From Actinomycetes bacterium (GTDB lineage Bacteria > Actinomycetota > Actinomycetes > Actinomycetales > Actinomycetaceae), in the NCBI GenBank assembly GCA_023426345.1, contig JAFAAX010000067.1, forward strand, positions 1 to 13,067: a stretch of 13,067 bases of DNA, written 5' to 3'. Every line of letters starts with the position of its first letter. Positions within the stretch are counted from its first letter, which is position 1. Positions 5,936 to 12,423 of the stretch are shown piece by piece. A program made the translations under genes and the position numbers. The notes under the pieces were generated by a model. The model was not told the DNA's origin and searched no databases. It was given only the letters and a program-made list of their open reading frames with translations.

Positions 5936-7291
5936 ATGAGTACGACGACTGAGGTGCCGCGTCCGCACGGCCTCGTCAACAACTTCCGCTGGATCGTCGT
6001 CATCCTGTGCGCACTGTCGTACTTCGTGAACTATCTCGACCGCGCGGCCCTGTCGGTCGCCCTGCCGTTCATCGACAAGGAACTCCAGATCCCCGAATGG
6101 CTCTCCGGGGCTCTCCTCGGAGCGTTCTTCGTCTCCTACGCCTTCACCCAGCTCCCCGTCGGTCGGTGGATCGACAAGTACGCGATCCGCCCGATCTTCG
6201 TCGGCGGCGCCGTGCTGTGGGGCGCTGTGACGATGGCCGTCGGCGCTGTCAACAGCGCCATGCATCTGCTGATTCTGCGTTTCCTCCTGGGCTTGGGCGA
6301 GTCTGTCAACTATCCGTCGGCTGTCAAGACCACCTCGCTGTGGTTCCCGGTGCGCGAACGCGTCTTCGCGTCCTCGATCTGGGACAACGGTTCGCGTTTC
6401 GGTTCGGCGTTCTCGCTGCCGATTATCACGGGACTGCTGGCGCTGGTGGGCTGGCGCGGCACCTTCGTCATCATCGGCGCACTAGCGCTGGTGTGGGCTA
6501 TGGGCTTCTGGGCCATCTACCGGGATCCGGGCAAGGGGCGAGGCACCGAGGCGGAGCTCGCCTACATCCGCGCCGGCGGCGCCCGGGACGAGGAGGCTGC
6601 CAAGCTGGCCGGGGAGGAAGCGCCCGCTGCTCTGCGTTACCGCGACCTCTTCCGCCTCAAAGAGGTCTGGGCCATGATGACGGGGTTCTTCTGCCTCAAC
6701 TACGTGATCTTCTTCTTCATCACGTGGTTCCCGTCCTACCTGGTCAACGCCCGCCACTTCGATCTCCTCAAGCTCGGCGTCTTCGGCATGATTCCCGGAC
6801 TCGTCTCCATCGTGGGCTCGTTCGCAGGCGGTGCCGTGTCCGACTGGATGGTCCGCAAGGGCTTCGGCGTCACCCGCGCCCGTAAGACGTGCCTGGTCGG
6901 TGGCCTTCTGGGCTCTTCGGTGATCGTCTTCGCTGCGTTCGTCGACTCCTCGGTGGCGGCTCTGGTGCTGCTGTCCGTCTCCTACGGATGCGTCGCGTTC
7001 GCGGGTTGCAACGTGGCCTCGCTGCCGCAGGACATGGCACCTCACCCCAGCCAGGTGTCCTCCATCGCCGGCGTCCAGAACGCCTTCGCCAACATCGCCG
7101 GGTTCATCGGTCCGACCCTGACGGGCATCCTGCTGACGATCTCGGGAGGCTCCTATGTGGGGCCCCTGGCCGTTTCCGCGATCATCGCGATCGTGGGCGC
7201 CTGCATCTACGGGTTCGGCATCAAGGAGGTCGCGCCTATCCAGATCAAGGGCCGAGTCCCCGAGATCGAGTCGGCGAGCACTCCTGCCTGA
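5936..7291 (+). CDS. MFS transporter, hexuronate/aldonate (ACS) type
   Basis: This is a proton-coupled inner-membrane importer of the anion:cation symporter branch of the major facilitator superfamily, which includes ExuT and the D-galactonate transporter. The 451-residue protein shows twelve hydrophobic segments in two halves joined by a charged loop (near 195-235). Motifs typical of the branch are N-Y-L-D-R-A-A-L-S-V-A-L-P in helix 1, G-R-W-I-D-K-Y after helix 2, and G-L-G-E-S-V-N-Y-P followed by W-F-P-V-R-E-R. The ATG at 5936 is chosen over the GTG at 5927 because GAAAGG (5922-5927) is well placed for it and would overlap the GTG. With UxuA and UxaA as neighbours, the substrate is a hexuronate or, because no isomerase or reductase is encoded here, possibly mannonate or altronate directly. 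Specificity cannot be settled from sequence. Confidence 0.88.
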   Translation: MSTTTEVPRPHGLVNNFRWIVVILCALSYFVNYLDRAALSVALPFIDKELQIPEWLSGALLGAFFVSYAFTQLPVGRWIDKYAIRPIFVGGAVLWGAVTMAVGAVNSAMHLLILRFLLGLGESVNYPSAVKTTSLWFPVRERVFASSIWDNGSRFGSAFSLPIITGLLALVGWRGTFVIIGALALVWAMGFWAIYRDPGKGRGTEAELAYIRAGGARDEEAAKLAGEEAPAALRYRDLFRLKEVWAMMTGFFCLNYVIFFFITWFPSYLVNARHFDLLKLGVFGMIPGLVSIVGSFAGGAVSDWMVRKGFGVTRARKTCLVGGLLGSSVIVFAAFVDSSVAALVLLSVSYGCVAFAGCNVASLPQDMAPHPSQVSSIAGVQNAFANIAGFIGPTLTGILLTISGGSYVGPLAVSAIIAIVGACIYGFGIKEVAPIQIKGRVPEIESASTPA

Positions 7292-7315
7292 TCGGACGCA
7301 CTGGCCGCGCGGGTC

Positions 7316-7352
7316 GCCCTCGTCCCTGATCCTCGGGGTCGGGAATGAGGGC
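7316..7352 (+). terminator. Hairpin after the MFS gene, no U-tract
   Basis: GCCCTC (7316-7321) pairs with GAGGGC (7347-7352), and TCCC (7323-7326) with GGGA (7341-7344), around a 14-base loop. It begins 25 bases after the MFS stop. Without a run of T it is at best a weak or partial terminator, or an RNA-end stabiliser that would lower expression of the genes behind it. Confidence 0.35.
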
Positions 7353-7384
7353 AACCGCGTGGCGGAATCCCGGCCGCCATTGAC

Positions 7385-7390
7385 TAGAGT
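7385..7390 (+). promoter_or_regulatory. Possible -10 of an internal promoter for the IclR gene
   Basis: TAGAGT matches TANNNT and ends 22 bases before the ATG at 7413, leaving room for the strong AGAAGGAGG ribosome site. No good -35 lies upstream. A separate regulator promoter would make sense after the hairpin at 7316-7352, but the evidence is weak. Confidence 0.25.
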
Positions 7391-7412
7391 TCCGAGAAGG
7401 AGGTGGACCGCG

Positions 7413-8234
7413 ATGACGACTCGTCAGGCCCTGACGCCTGCGCCCGTGGGGGCTTGCGCGCCCGCCTTGTCATCGCTCGACCGTGCGCTCCGCCTGCTGG
7501 AGCATATGGCCACGATGGACGAGAATGGCGCCTCGCTGGCCGAGCTCGCTGCCGACCTGGGTGTCAACAAGTCCACTCTCCACCACACGCTGGCCACTCT
7601 TCGCGGCCGCCGCTGGGTCGAGCAGGACCAGGACGGGCGATACCTGCTGGGACCGGCCACGCGACAGCTCACTCGGTGGTGGACGCGATCCGACCGCCTG
7701 ATCTCGCAGGTCCACCCCACGCTGGCCCGCGTCAGCCTTGAGACCAACGAGTTGGTACACCTGGGGCGTCTCAGCGAGCATTCGATCCTCTACCTGGACA
7801 AGGTCGAACCGGAACGGGCGATCCGCGTGCGGTCCTCGGTGGGCCGTCTGGTTCCGGCGGCCTCGACGGCATTGGGGCGTGCGATCCTCGCCGCGTCCGG
7901 CTGGCCCGAGTCCCAGCTCGGCACCTGGTTGGACGCCGTTGAAGATCCCAGGCCCGGTCTGGCGGAGAGCTTTCGACGCAATGTCCGGCTCGCCCGTGAA
8001 CTCGGATATGCGACGGAACTCGAAGAGAACGAGGCCGGCATCGGATGCGTCTCGGTGGCGCTGTCCGTCTTGGGGGTTCCCCAGCTGGCGATCTCCATCT
8101 CCGTCCCGATTGAGCGGTTGAACTCCGAACGTATCCCCGAACTGGCGAACACCATCATGGAGGCGGTGGAGAACGCTGACCTCACCGAGGTCTCAATCGC
8201 CCGTGTCTCCGCACTCAGCCCGCTGCCGGCCTGA
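7413..8234 (+). CDS. IclR-family transcriptional regulator
   Basis: This is a DNA-binding regulator of 273 residues. The N-terminal winged helix-turn-helix covers about 19-80 (S-L-D-R-A-L-R-L-L-E at 21-30; recognition helix near 50-62, V-N-K-S-T-L-H-H-T-L). The C-terminal GAF-like effector domain follows, with G-R-L-V-P-A-A-S-T-A-L-G-R-A-I-L-A (144-160) and the E-L-E-E-N-E-A-G-I-G-C-V-S-V-A stretch (202-216) typical of the family. The frame is open further upstream into the MFS gene, but the ATG at 7413 has a near-perfect AGAAGGAGG site nine bases before it. Placed mid-cluster, it probably controls the locus. By analogy with KdgR the inducer may be KDG or a near intermediate; this is inference. 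The paired 15-mers before uxuA are candidate targets. Confidence 0.92.
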   Translation: MTTRQALTPAPVGACAPALSSLDRALRLLEHMATMDENGASLAELAADLGVNKSTLHHTLATLRGRRWVEQDQDGRYLLGPATRQLTRWWTRSDRLISQVHPTLARVSLETNELVHLGRLSEHSILYLDKVEPERAIRVRSSVGRLVPAASTALGRAILAASGWPESQLGTWLDAVEDPRPGLAESFRRNVRLARELGYATELEENEAGIGCVSVALSVLGVPQLAISISVPIERLNSERIPELANTIMEAVENADLTEVSIARVSALSPLPA

Positions 8235-8251
8235 GAGCTTCGGCTCTCAGG
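8230..8251 (+). other. UUCG-capped hairpin overlapping the IclR stop codon
   Basis: A perfect 9-bp stem, CCTGAGAGC (8230-8238) with GCTCTCAGG (8243-8251), is closed by the very stable C(UUCG)G tetraloop. The TGA stop (8232-8234) lies in the 5' arm. No U-tract follows. It may set differential mRNA stability or weak attenuation between the regulator and the aldolase/kinase genes. Confidence 0.7.
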
Positions 8252-8294
8252 ATCCAGCGCACGGGCGCGTCCATGTTCCAGAAGGAGCAATCTC

Positions 8295-8930
8295 TTGTCA
8301 TCCATCCATGAAATTCTTGCCGCCAATCCTGTGATCCCCGTGGTGGTTGTCAAATCCGCCGCCGAGGGCCTCAATGTCGGCAGGGCATTGACCAGAGGCG
8401 GCATCACCACCGCCGAGGTGACGTTCCGGACGGACGCCGCCGCTGCGGCGATCGCCGCCATGAGCGACGTCGAGGGTTTGACCGTGGGTGCCGGCACCGT
8501 CGTCACGAGCGCGCAGGTGCACGAGGCCGCCGATGCGGGTGCCCAATACATCGTGTCGCCGGGGTTCAACGCGGCCGTCGTCGACGAGGCGCAGCGTCTC
8601 GGGCTACCGGTCCTTCCTGCGTGCACGGACGGCTCGTGGCTGATGGCGGCCCTGGAGAAGGGCATTGACACCGTCAAGTTCTTTCCGGCCGAGGTGATGG
8701 GCGGCATCGCTGCCCTCAAGGCCCTGAGCGGTCCGTTCCCGAGCGTGGGGTTCGTCCCCACCGGCGGGGTGTCCGCGGACAATCTGGTGGAGTACCTCTC
8801 TGTTCCCGCCGTGAAGGCCTGTGGAGGGACTTGGATGGTCAAGCCGGCCCTGATCGAGGCTGGCGACTGGGGTCAGATTGCGGCGTTGTCCGCCGAGGCC
8901 GTCGCGCTGGCCAGGAGCGTGGAGCGATGA
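8295..8930 (+). CDS. eda: 2-keto-3-deoxy-6-phosphogluconate (KDPG) aldolase
   Basis: This class I aldolase cleaves KDPG to pyruvate and glyceraldehyde 3-phosphate (EC 4.1.2.14). It has 211 residues, the usual length. The expected catalytic residues are present: E41 and R45 in E-V-T-F-R-T, T68 in G-A-G-T-V, P89 in S-P-G, and the Schiff-base lysine K128 in V-K-F-F-P-A-E. P-T-G-G-V (155-159) is the phosphate-binding loop. The P-G-x-x-T-x-x-E motif usual near residue 110 is replaced by P-A-C-T-D-G-S-W, so this is a divergent member. The start is TTG at 8295, set by GAAGGAG at 8281-8287; the nearby ATG at 8308 is out of frame. The gene overlaps the kinase start by four bases (ATGA), so the two are translationally coupled. 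A 6-phospho-galactonate aldolase role is a less likely alternative. Confidence 0.9.
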   Translation: MSSIHEILAANPVIPVVVVKSAAEGLNVGRALTRGGITTAEVTFRTDAAAAAIAAMSDVEGLTVGAGTVVTSAQVHEAADAGAQYIVSPGFNAAVVDEAQRLGLPVLPACTDGSWLMAALEKGIDTVKFFPAEVMGGIAALKALSGPFPSVGFVPTGGVSADNLVEYLSVPAVKACGGTWMVKPALIEAGDWGQIAALSAEAVALARSVER

Positions 8931-10033
8931 GTGCTGTTCTTCCGATCCGTCCGGCTTCCGGATGCGAGTTCGACATCGTGTCACTGGGCGAGGTCATGTT
9001 GCGTCTCGACCCGGGAGAGACCCGCATCCGCACCGCCCGGCAGTTCCAGGTGTGGGAAGGCGGAGGCGAATACAACGTCGCCCGTGGACTGCGCCGTTGC
9101 TTCGGGCTCCGGGGCGCGGTGGTGACGGCGCTCGTGGACAACGAGGTCGGTCATCTCCTCGAAGAGCTGATCCAGGCTGGAGGCGTGGACACCTCGCTCA
9201 TCCAGTGGGTCCCCTCCGATGGAGTGGGTCGGACGGCTCGCAACGGTCTGAACTTCACCGAACGCGGCTTCGGTATCCGCGGTGCTGTCGGTGTTTCCGA
9301 CCGGGGACACACCGCGATCGCCCAAATGCGCCCGGAAGACGTCGACTGGGACGACCTGTTCGGACGACGGGGCGCGCGGTGGCTGCACACGGGAGGCATC
9401 TTCGCCGCACTCTCCGATCGGGCGGCCGACGTCGCAGAGGCTTCGATGGGCGCCGCGCACCGGCATGGCGCCGTCGTGTCCTATGACTTGAACTACCGGG
9501 CATCGCTGTGGAAGGGCATCGGCGGTCCTGCGCGCGCGCAGGAGGTCAATCGCCGTCTGGCCCGATATGTCGACGTCATGATCGGCAACGAGGAGGATTT
9601 CACCTCCTGCCTGGGCTACGCGGTCGACGGCGTGGACGCCGACCTCTCCACGCTCGAGACGTCCGCCTTCGAACGGATGATCGCTGAAGCGACGGAGGAA
9701 TACCCGAACTTCTCCGTCGTGGCGACGACTCTGCGACAAGTGCGGACGGCCACCGTCAACGACTGGTCGGCCGTCGCGTGGTCGCGGGACACCGGATTCG
9801 TGCGGTCGATCGAGCGCCCCGGCCTGGAGATCCTCGATCGGGTGGGAGGCGGCGACTCCTTCGCCTCGGGCCTGGTGTACGGGCTGATGGAGTTCGGTGA
9901 TCTCCGGCGGGCCGTCGAGTACGGCGCAGCGCACGGGGCTTTGGCCATGACGACTCCCGGCGACACCTCCATGGCCACCAAAGCAGAGGTCGAGCGGCTG
10001 GTCGCGGGCGGCAACGCCCGGGTCCAGCGCTGA
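8927..10033 (+). CDS. kdgK: 2-keto-3-deoxygluconate kinase (PfkB family)
   Basis: It phosphorylates KDG at C6 with ATP to give KDPG (EC 2.7.1.45), linking both dehydratases to the aldolase. The protein has 368 residues. PfkB features are the N-terminal S-L-G-E-V-M-L-R-L start (19-27), G-G-G-E-Y-N-V-A-R-G-L (45-55), D-L-N-Y-R-A-S-L-W-K (187-196) and the C-terminal signature D-R-V-G-G-G-D-S-F-A-S-G (304-315), with D310 the catalytic base and G-G-G forming the anion hole. The substrate is inferred from neighbours, since PfkB enzymes are hard to assign by sequence alone. The frame is open upstream, but the ATG at 8927 overlaps the aldolase stop (ATGA) and has AGGAG at 8913-8917. At about 368 residues it is longer than the E. 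coli enzyme (about 310), in keeping with a Gram-positive KdgK subgroup. Confidence 0.88.
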   Translation: MSAVLPIRPASGCEFDIVSLGEVMLRLDPGETRIRTARQFQVWEGGGEYNVARGLRRCFGLRGAVVTALVDNEVGHLLEELIQAGGVDTSLIQWVPSDGVGRTARNGLNFTERGFGIRGAVGVSDRGHTAIAQMRPEDVDWDDLFGRRGARWLHTGGIFAALSDRAADVAEASMGAAHRHGAVVSYDLNYRASLWKGIGGPARAQEVNRRLARYVDVMIGNEEDFTSCLGYAVDGVDADLSTLETSAFERMIAEATEEYPNFSVVATTLRQVRTATVNDWSAVAWSRDTGFVRSIERPGLEILDRVGGGDSFASGLVYGLMEFGDLRRAVEYGAAHGALAMTTPGDTSMATKAEVERLVAGGNARVQR

Positions 10034-10075
10034 CAGGCCTTGAGACACCGACAGCAGACAGAGGAAGAGCACATC

Positions 10076-11581
10076 ATGCCAGAGGCATTGGTTCTCGACA
10101 GCACAGACAACGTCGCGGTCGCGGTGCGAACGTTGGCGGCTGGGGAGACGGTCGTCCTGGGTGGACGTCCCGACGCCCACGCGCACGCAGTGACTCTCAC
10201 CGAAGAGATCCGTCCGGGACACAAGTTCGCCCTTGAGGATATTCCGACGGGCGGCGCCGTCCGGAAGTTCTCGGCGCCCATCGGCCACGCTACAGAGGAC
10301 ATCGCGACGGGCGCGTGGATCCATTCCCACAATCTATCGACCAACCTGGGACCGGACCTCGCTTACGAGTACCGGCCGAAGGCAGGAGTGAGGGAACCAG
10401 GAACATCGACCAGAACGTTCCAGGGCTACGTCCGCGCGACGGGGGACGTCGGGATCCGCAACGACCTGTACCTCGTGCCGACCGTCGGCTGTATCAACGC
10501 GATGTGCCAGACCATCGCCGATCAGTTCAAGCGGATCCACAGCGGGGACAACCCCTTCACCTCCGTCATCGTCACGGCCCATCCCTATGGATGCTCGCAG
10601 TTGGGCGGCGATCTCGAGATGACCCAGCGCATCCTCCGCGACATCATCCGACACCCCAACGCCGGCGGCGTCCTGGTGATCGGCCTCGGGTGCGAGAACA
10701 ACCAGATGGAACTCATGAAGGCCGGCCTGGGGGATTACGACACGGCCCGCGTCCGGTTCATCGTCGCGCAGGAGGCCCAGGACGAGATCGGGGACTCCCT
10801 GGATCTTCTCGACGAGTTGGCCGAGGCCGCGAAGGACGACCGCCGCGAGGAGGTTCCACTGTCGAAGCTGCGTGTGGGGATGAAATGCGGAGGGTCCGAC
10901 GGGTTCTCCGGCATCACAGCCAACGCGTTGATCGGTCGCTTCGCGGACTACGTCGCCGATCAGGGCGGGTCTGTGGTCCTCACCGAGGTCCCCGAGATGT
11001 TCGGCGCCGAGACCTTCCTGATGGAGAGGACCAAGGACGAGAAGACGTTCGAGCGGCTGGTCGACCTCATCAACGGCTTCAAGGACTATTTCAGGCGCTA
11101 CGGCCAGCCGATCTATGAGAACCCCTCACCGGGAAACAAGGAGGGCGGGATCACGACCCTGGAGGAGAAGTCACTGGGATGCATCCAGAAGTCGGGCACT
11201 ACACAGGTGCGGGACGTGTTGTCATATGGCGAACGAGTCCACGTGCCGGGTGTGTCGCTGCTCGAAGGCCCCGGAAACGACCTCGTGTCGTCGTCGGCGC
11301 TGGCTTCAGCCGGGTGCCAGCTCGTTCTCTTCTCAACAGGGCGGGGGACGCCCTTCGGCACCTACGTCCCGACGGTGAAGATCTCGTCGAACTCCGACCT
11401 GGCCAACCGGAAGAAGCGATGGATCGACTTCGACGCCGGACGGATGCTCACGGAGCCTGCTGAGGACGTCCTGGATGACTTCATCGAGGAGGTCTTGGGA
11501 GTCGTCAATGGCGTCCCCACTCATAACGAGGAGTACGGCATGCAGGAGATCGCGATCTTCAAGGACGGCGTCACGGAGTGA
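10076..11581 (+). CDS. uxaA: D-altronate dehydratase
   Basis: It dehydrates D-altronate to 2-keto-3-deoxygluconate (EC 4.2.1.7), the galacturonate branch of the pathway, usually with iron or manganese. The 501-residue protein is full length. An N-terminal SAF domain (about 9-90, with G-H-K-F-A-L and W-I-H-S-H-N) is followed by the long catalytic domain. That domain has P-T-V-G-C-I-N (135-141), H-P-Y-G-C-S-Q-L-G (169-177), G-L-G-C-E-N-N-Q (203-210), C-G-G-S-D-G-F-S-G-I-T-A-N (271-283), T-E-V-P-E-M-F-G-A-E (303-312), E-N-P-S-P-G-N-K (348-355) and F-S-T-G-R-G-T-P (419-426). It matches E. coli UxaA along its whole length as I recall that sequence. The ATG at 10076 follows GAGGAAGAG (10061-10069) and is preferred over an in-frame TTG at 10040. 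It is the last gene of the locus, 42 bases after the kinase. Confidence 0.96.
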   Translation: MPEALVLDSTDNVAVAVRTLAAGETVVLGGRPDAHAHAVTLTEEIRPGHKFALEDIPTGGAVRKFSAPIGHATEDIATGAWIHSHNLSTNLGPDLAYEYRPKAGVREPGTSTRTFQGYVRATGDVGIRNDLYLVPTVGCINAMCQTIADQFKRIHSGDNPFTSVIVTAHPYGCSQLGGDLEMTQRILRDIIRHPNAGGVLVIGLGCENNQMELMKAGLGDYDTARVRFIVAQEAQDEIGDSLDLLDELAEAAKDDRREEVPLSKLRVGMKCGGSDGFSGITANALIGRFADYVADQGGSVVLTEVPEMFGAETFLMERTKDEKTFERLVDLINGFKDYFRRYGQPIYENPSPGNKEGGITTLEEKSLGCIQKSGTTQVRDVLSYGERVHVPGVSLLEGPGNDLVSSSALASAGCQLVLFSTGRGTPFGTYVPTVKISSNSDLANRKKRWIDFDAGRMLTEPAEDVLDDFIEEVLGVVNGVPTHNEEYGMQEIAIFKDGVTE

Positions 11582-11594
11582 TGATGCGGGGACG

Positions 11595-11629
11595 CCGAAC
11601 CGTCATCCGAGAAGGAGTCGACGGTTCGG
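11595..11629 (+). terminator. Hairpin at the end of the hexuronate locus, no U-tract
   Basis: A perfect 10-bp stem, CCGAACCGTC (11595-11604) with GACGGTTCGG (11620-11629), closes a 15-base loop 13 bases after the uxaA stop. No T-run follows, so it would be a GC-rich hairpin of the U-poor kind proposed for high-GC actinobacteria, or an mRNA 3'-end stabiliser. Its position at the operon end favours termination. Confidence 0.5.
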
Positions 11630-11772
11630 GGCCTCTGCGTCGGTCCTCCTCCGTGGGTGGGGGCGCGCCGTGGAACAATAGCGGCGACGGAGGCAGACGT
11701 GGCCGTGGTCGGTGGGAACCGGGTCCGGGTCTCGACCGCCCTGCTCCGGGTTGCTGACGGAAGGGACCTCCG

Positions 11773-12423
11773 ATGACACGCGCACGTCCGCACTCCGCGC
11801 AGACGGGCGGCAGGGCCCTGCTCCTCGAGGCCCGCGACGTCTCGCGGACCGTCGGCGGGCTGCGGATTCTGGCCCCGGTGTCCGTCGAGGTGGAGGCCGG
11901 GCGCTGCCTGGTCCTGCGCGGGCGCAACGGCTCCGGCAAGACGACGCTGCTGCGGCTCCTGCTGGGGCTGGACCGCCCGTCCTCGGGTCGCGTGCGCCTC
12001 GTCGACAAGACGCTGAGCGCCCGCGACATCGCCGGCGCCCTGGGCGCCCCTCCGTTCTTCGAGAATCTCACGGTCCTCGAGCATCTGCTGTTCGTCCGGG
12101 CCTCCTGGGGATTGGCGTCGGGCTCGGAGAGGCCGCTCGCGCTGCTGCGCGCCTTCGACGCCGAGCGCCTGTCCCGTCATTTCCCCGACGAGCTCTCCTC
12201 CGGCGAGCGCCAGATCGTCACGCTGTGCCTGGCACTCGCCCGCCCGGCGCGCGTTCTCGTCCTGGACGAACCCGAGCAGCGGCTCGACGAGCAGCGCCGC
12301 GCCGCGCTGGCCGGCCTCCTCCGGACTCGGCTGGACGAGGGCGCGGCCGTCGTCCTGGCCACTCATGCGGCCGACCTGTCCGACGCTGTCGCGGACCGGG
12401 TCCTCACCCTGGAGGCGGTGTGA
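11773..12423 (+). CDS. ABC transporter ATP-binding protein
   Basis: This is the cytoplasmic ATPase subunit of an ABC transporter, with 216 residues and a single nucleotide-binding domain. It has Walker A G-R-N-G-S-G-K-T (50-57), signature L-S-S-G-E-R-Q (141-147), Walker B V-L-V-L-D-E-P (161-167), a D-loop-like R-L-D (170-172) and the switch histidine H198. The Q-loop region reads G-A-P-P-F-F-E-N-L-T (91-100) and has no obvious glutamine; BcrA/ABC-2-type ATPases also vary here. The ATG follows GGAAGGGA at 11759-11765. The stop overlaps the start of the next gene (GTGA), so the two are coupled. With a membrane protein as partner and no substrate-binding protein in view, an exporter or ABC-2-like system is more likely than an importer. 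The substrate is unknown. Confidence 0.9.
   Translation: MTRARPHSAQTGGRALLLEARDVSRTVGGLRILAPVSVEVEAGRCLVLRGRNGSGKTTLLRLLLGLDRPSSGRVRLVDKTLSARDIAGALGAPPFFENLTVLEHLLFVRASWGLASGSERPLALLRAFDAERLSRHFPDELSSGERQIVTLCLALARPARVLVLDEPEQRLDEQRRAALAGLLRTRLDEGAAVVLATHAADLSDAVADRVLTLEAV

Noticed and set aside
7155..7412. N-terminal extension of the IclR protein into the MFS gene
   Set aside because: The extra residues are Arg/Ser-rich shadow of the MFS frame; the ATG at 7413 has a near-perfect ribosome site.
7790..8842. 350-codon minus-strand open frame opposite the IclR gene and aldolase
   Set aside because: It spans a gene boundary, is low in complexity (Ser/Thr/Ala-rich), and both plus-strand genes are certain.
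8831..8926. N-terminal extension of the KDG kinase
   Set aside because: It overlaps the aldolase end; the ATGA-coupled start at 8927 gives the expected PfkB N-terminus.
8981..10330. 449-codon minus-strand open frame opposite kdgK and uxaA
   Set aside because: It is a high-GC shadow of two well-supported plus-strand genes and its protein looks like no family.
3970..11773. Integrase, insertion sequence or att repeats marking an island
   Set aside because: No transposase or integrase frame exists, and I could not find a second copy of either tRNA 3' end.
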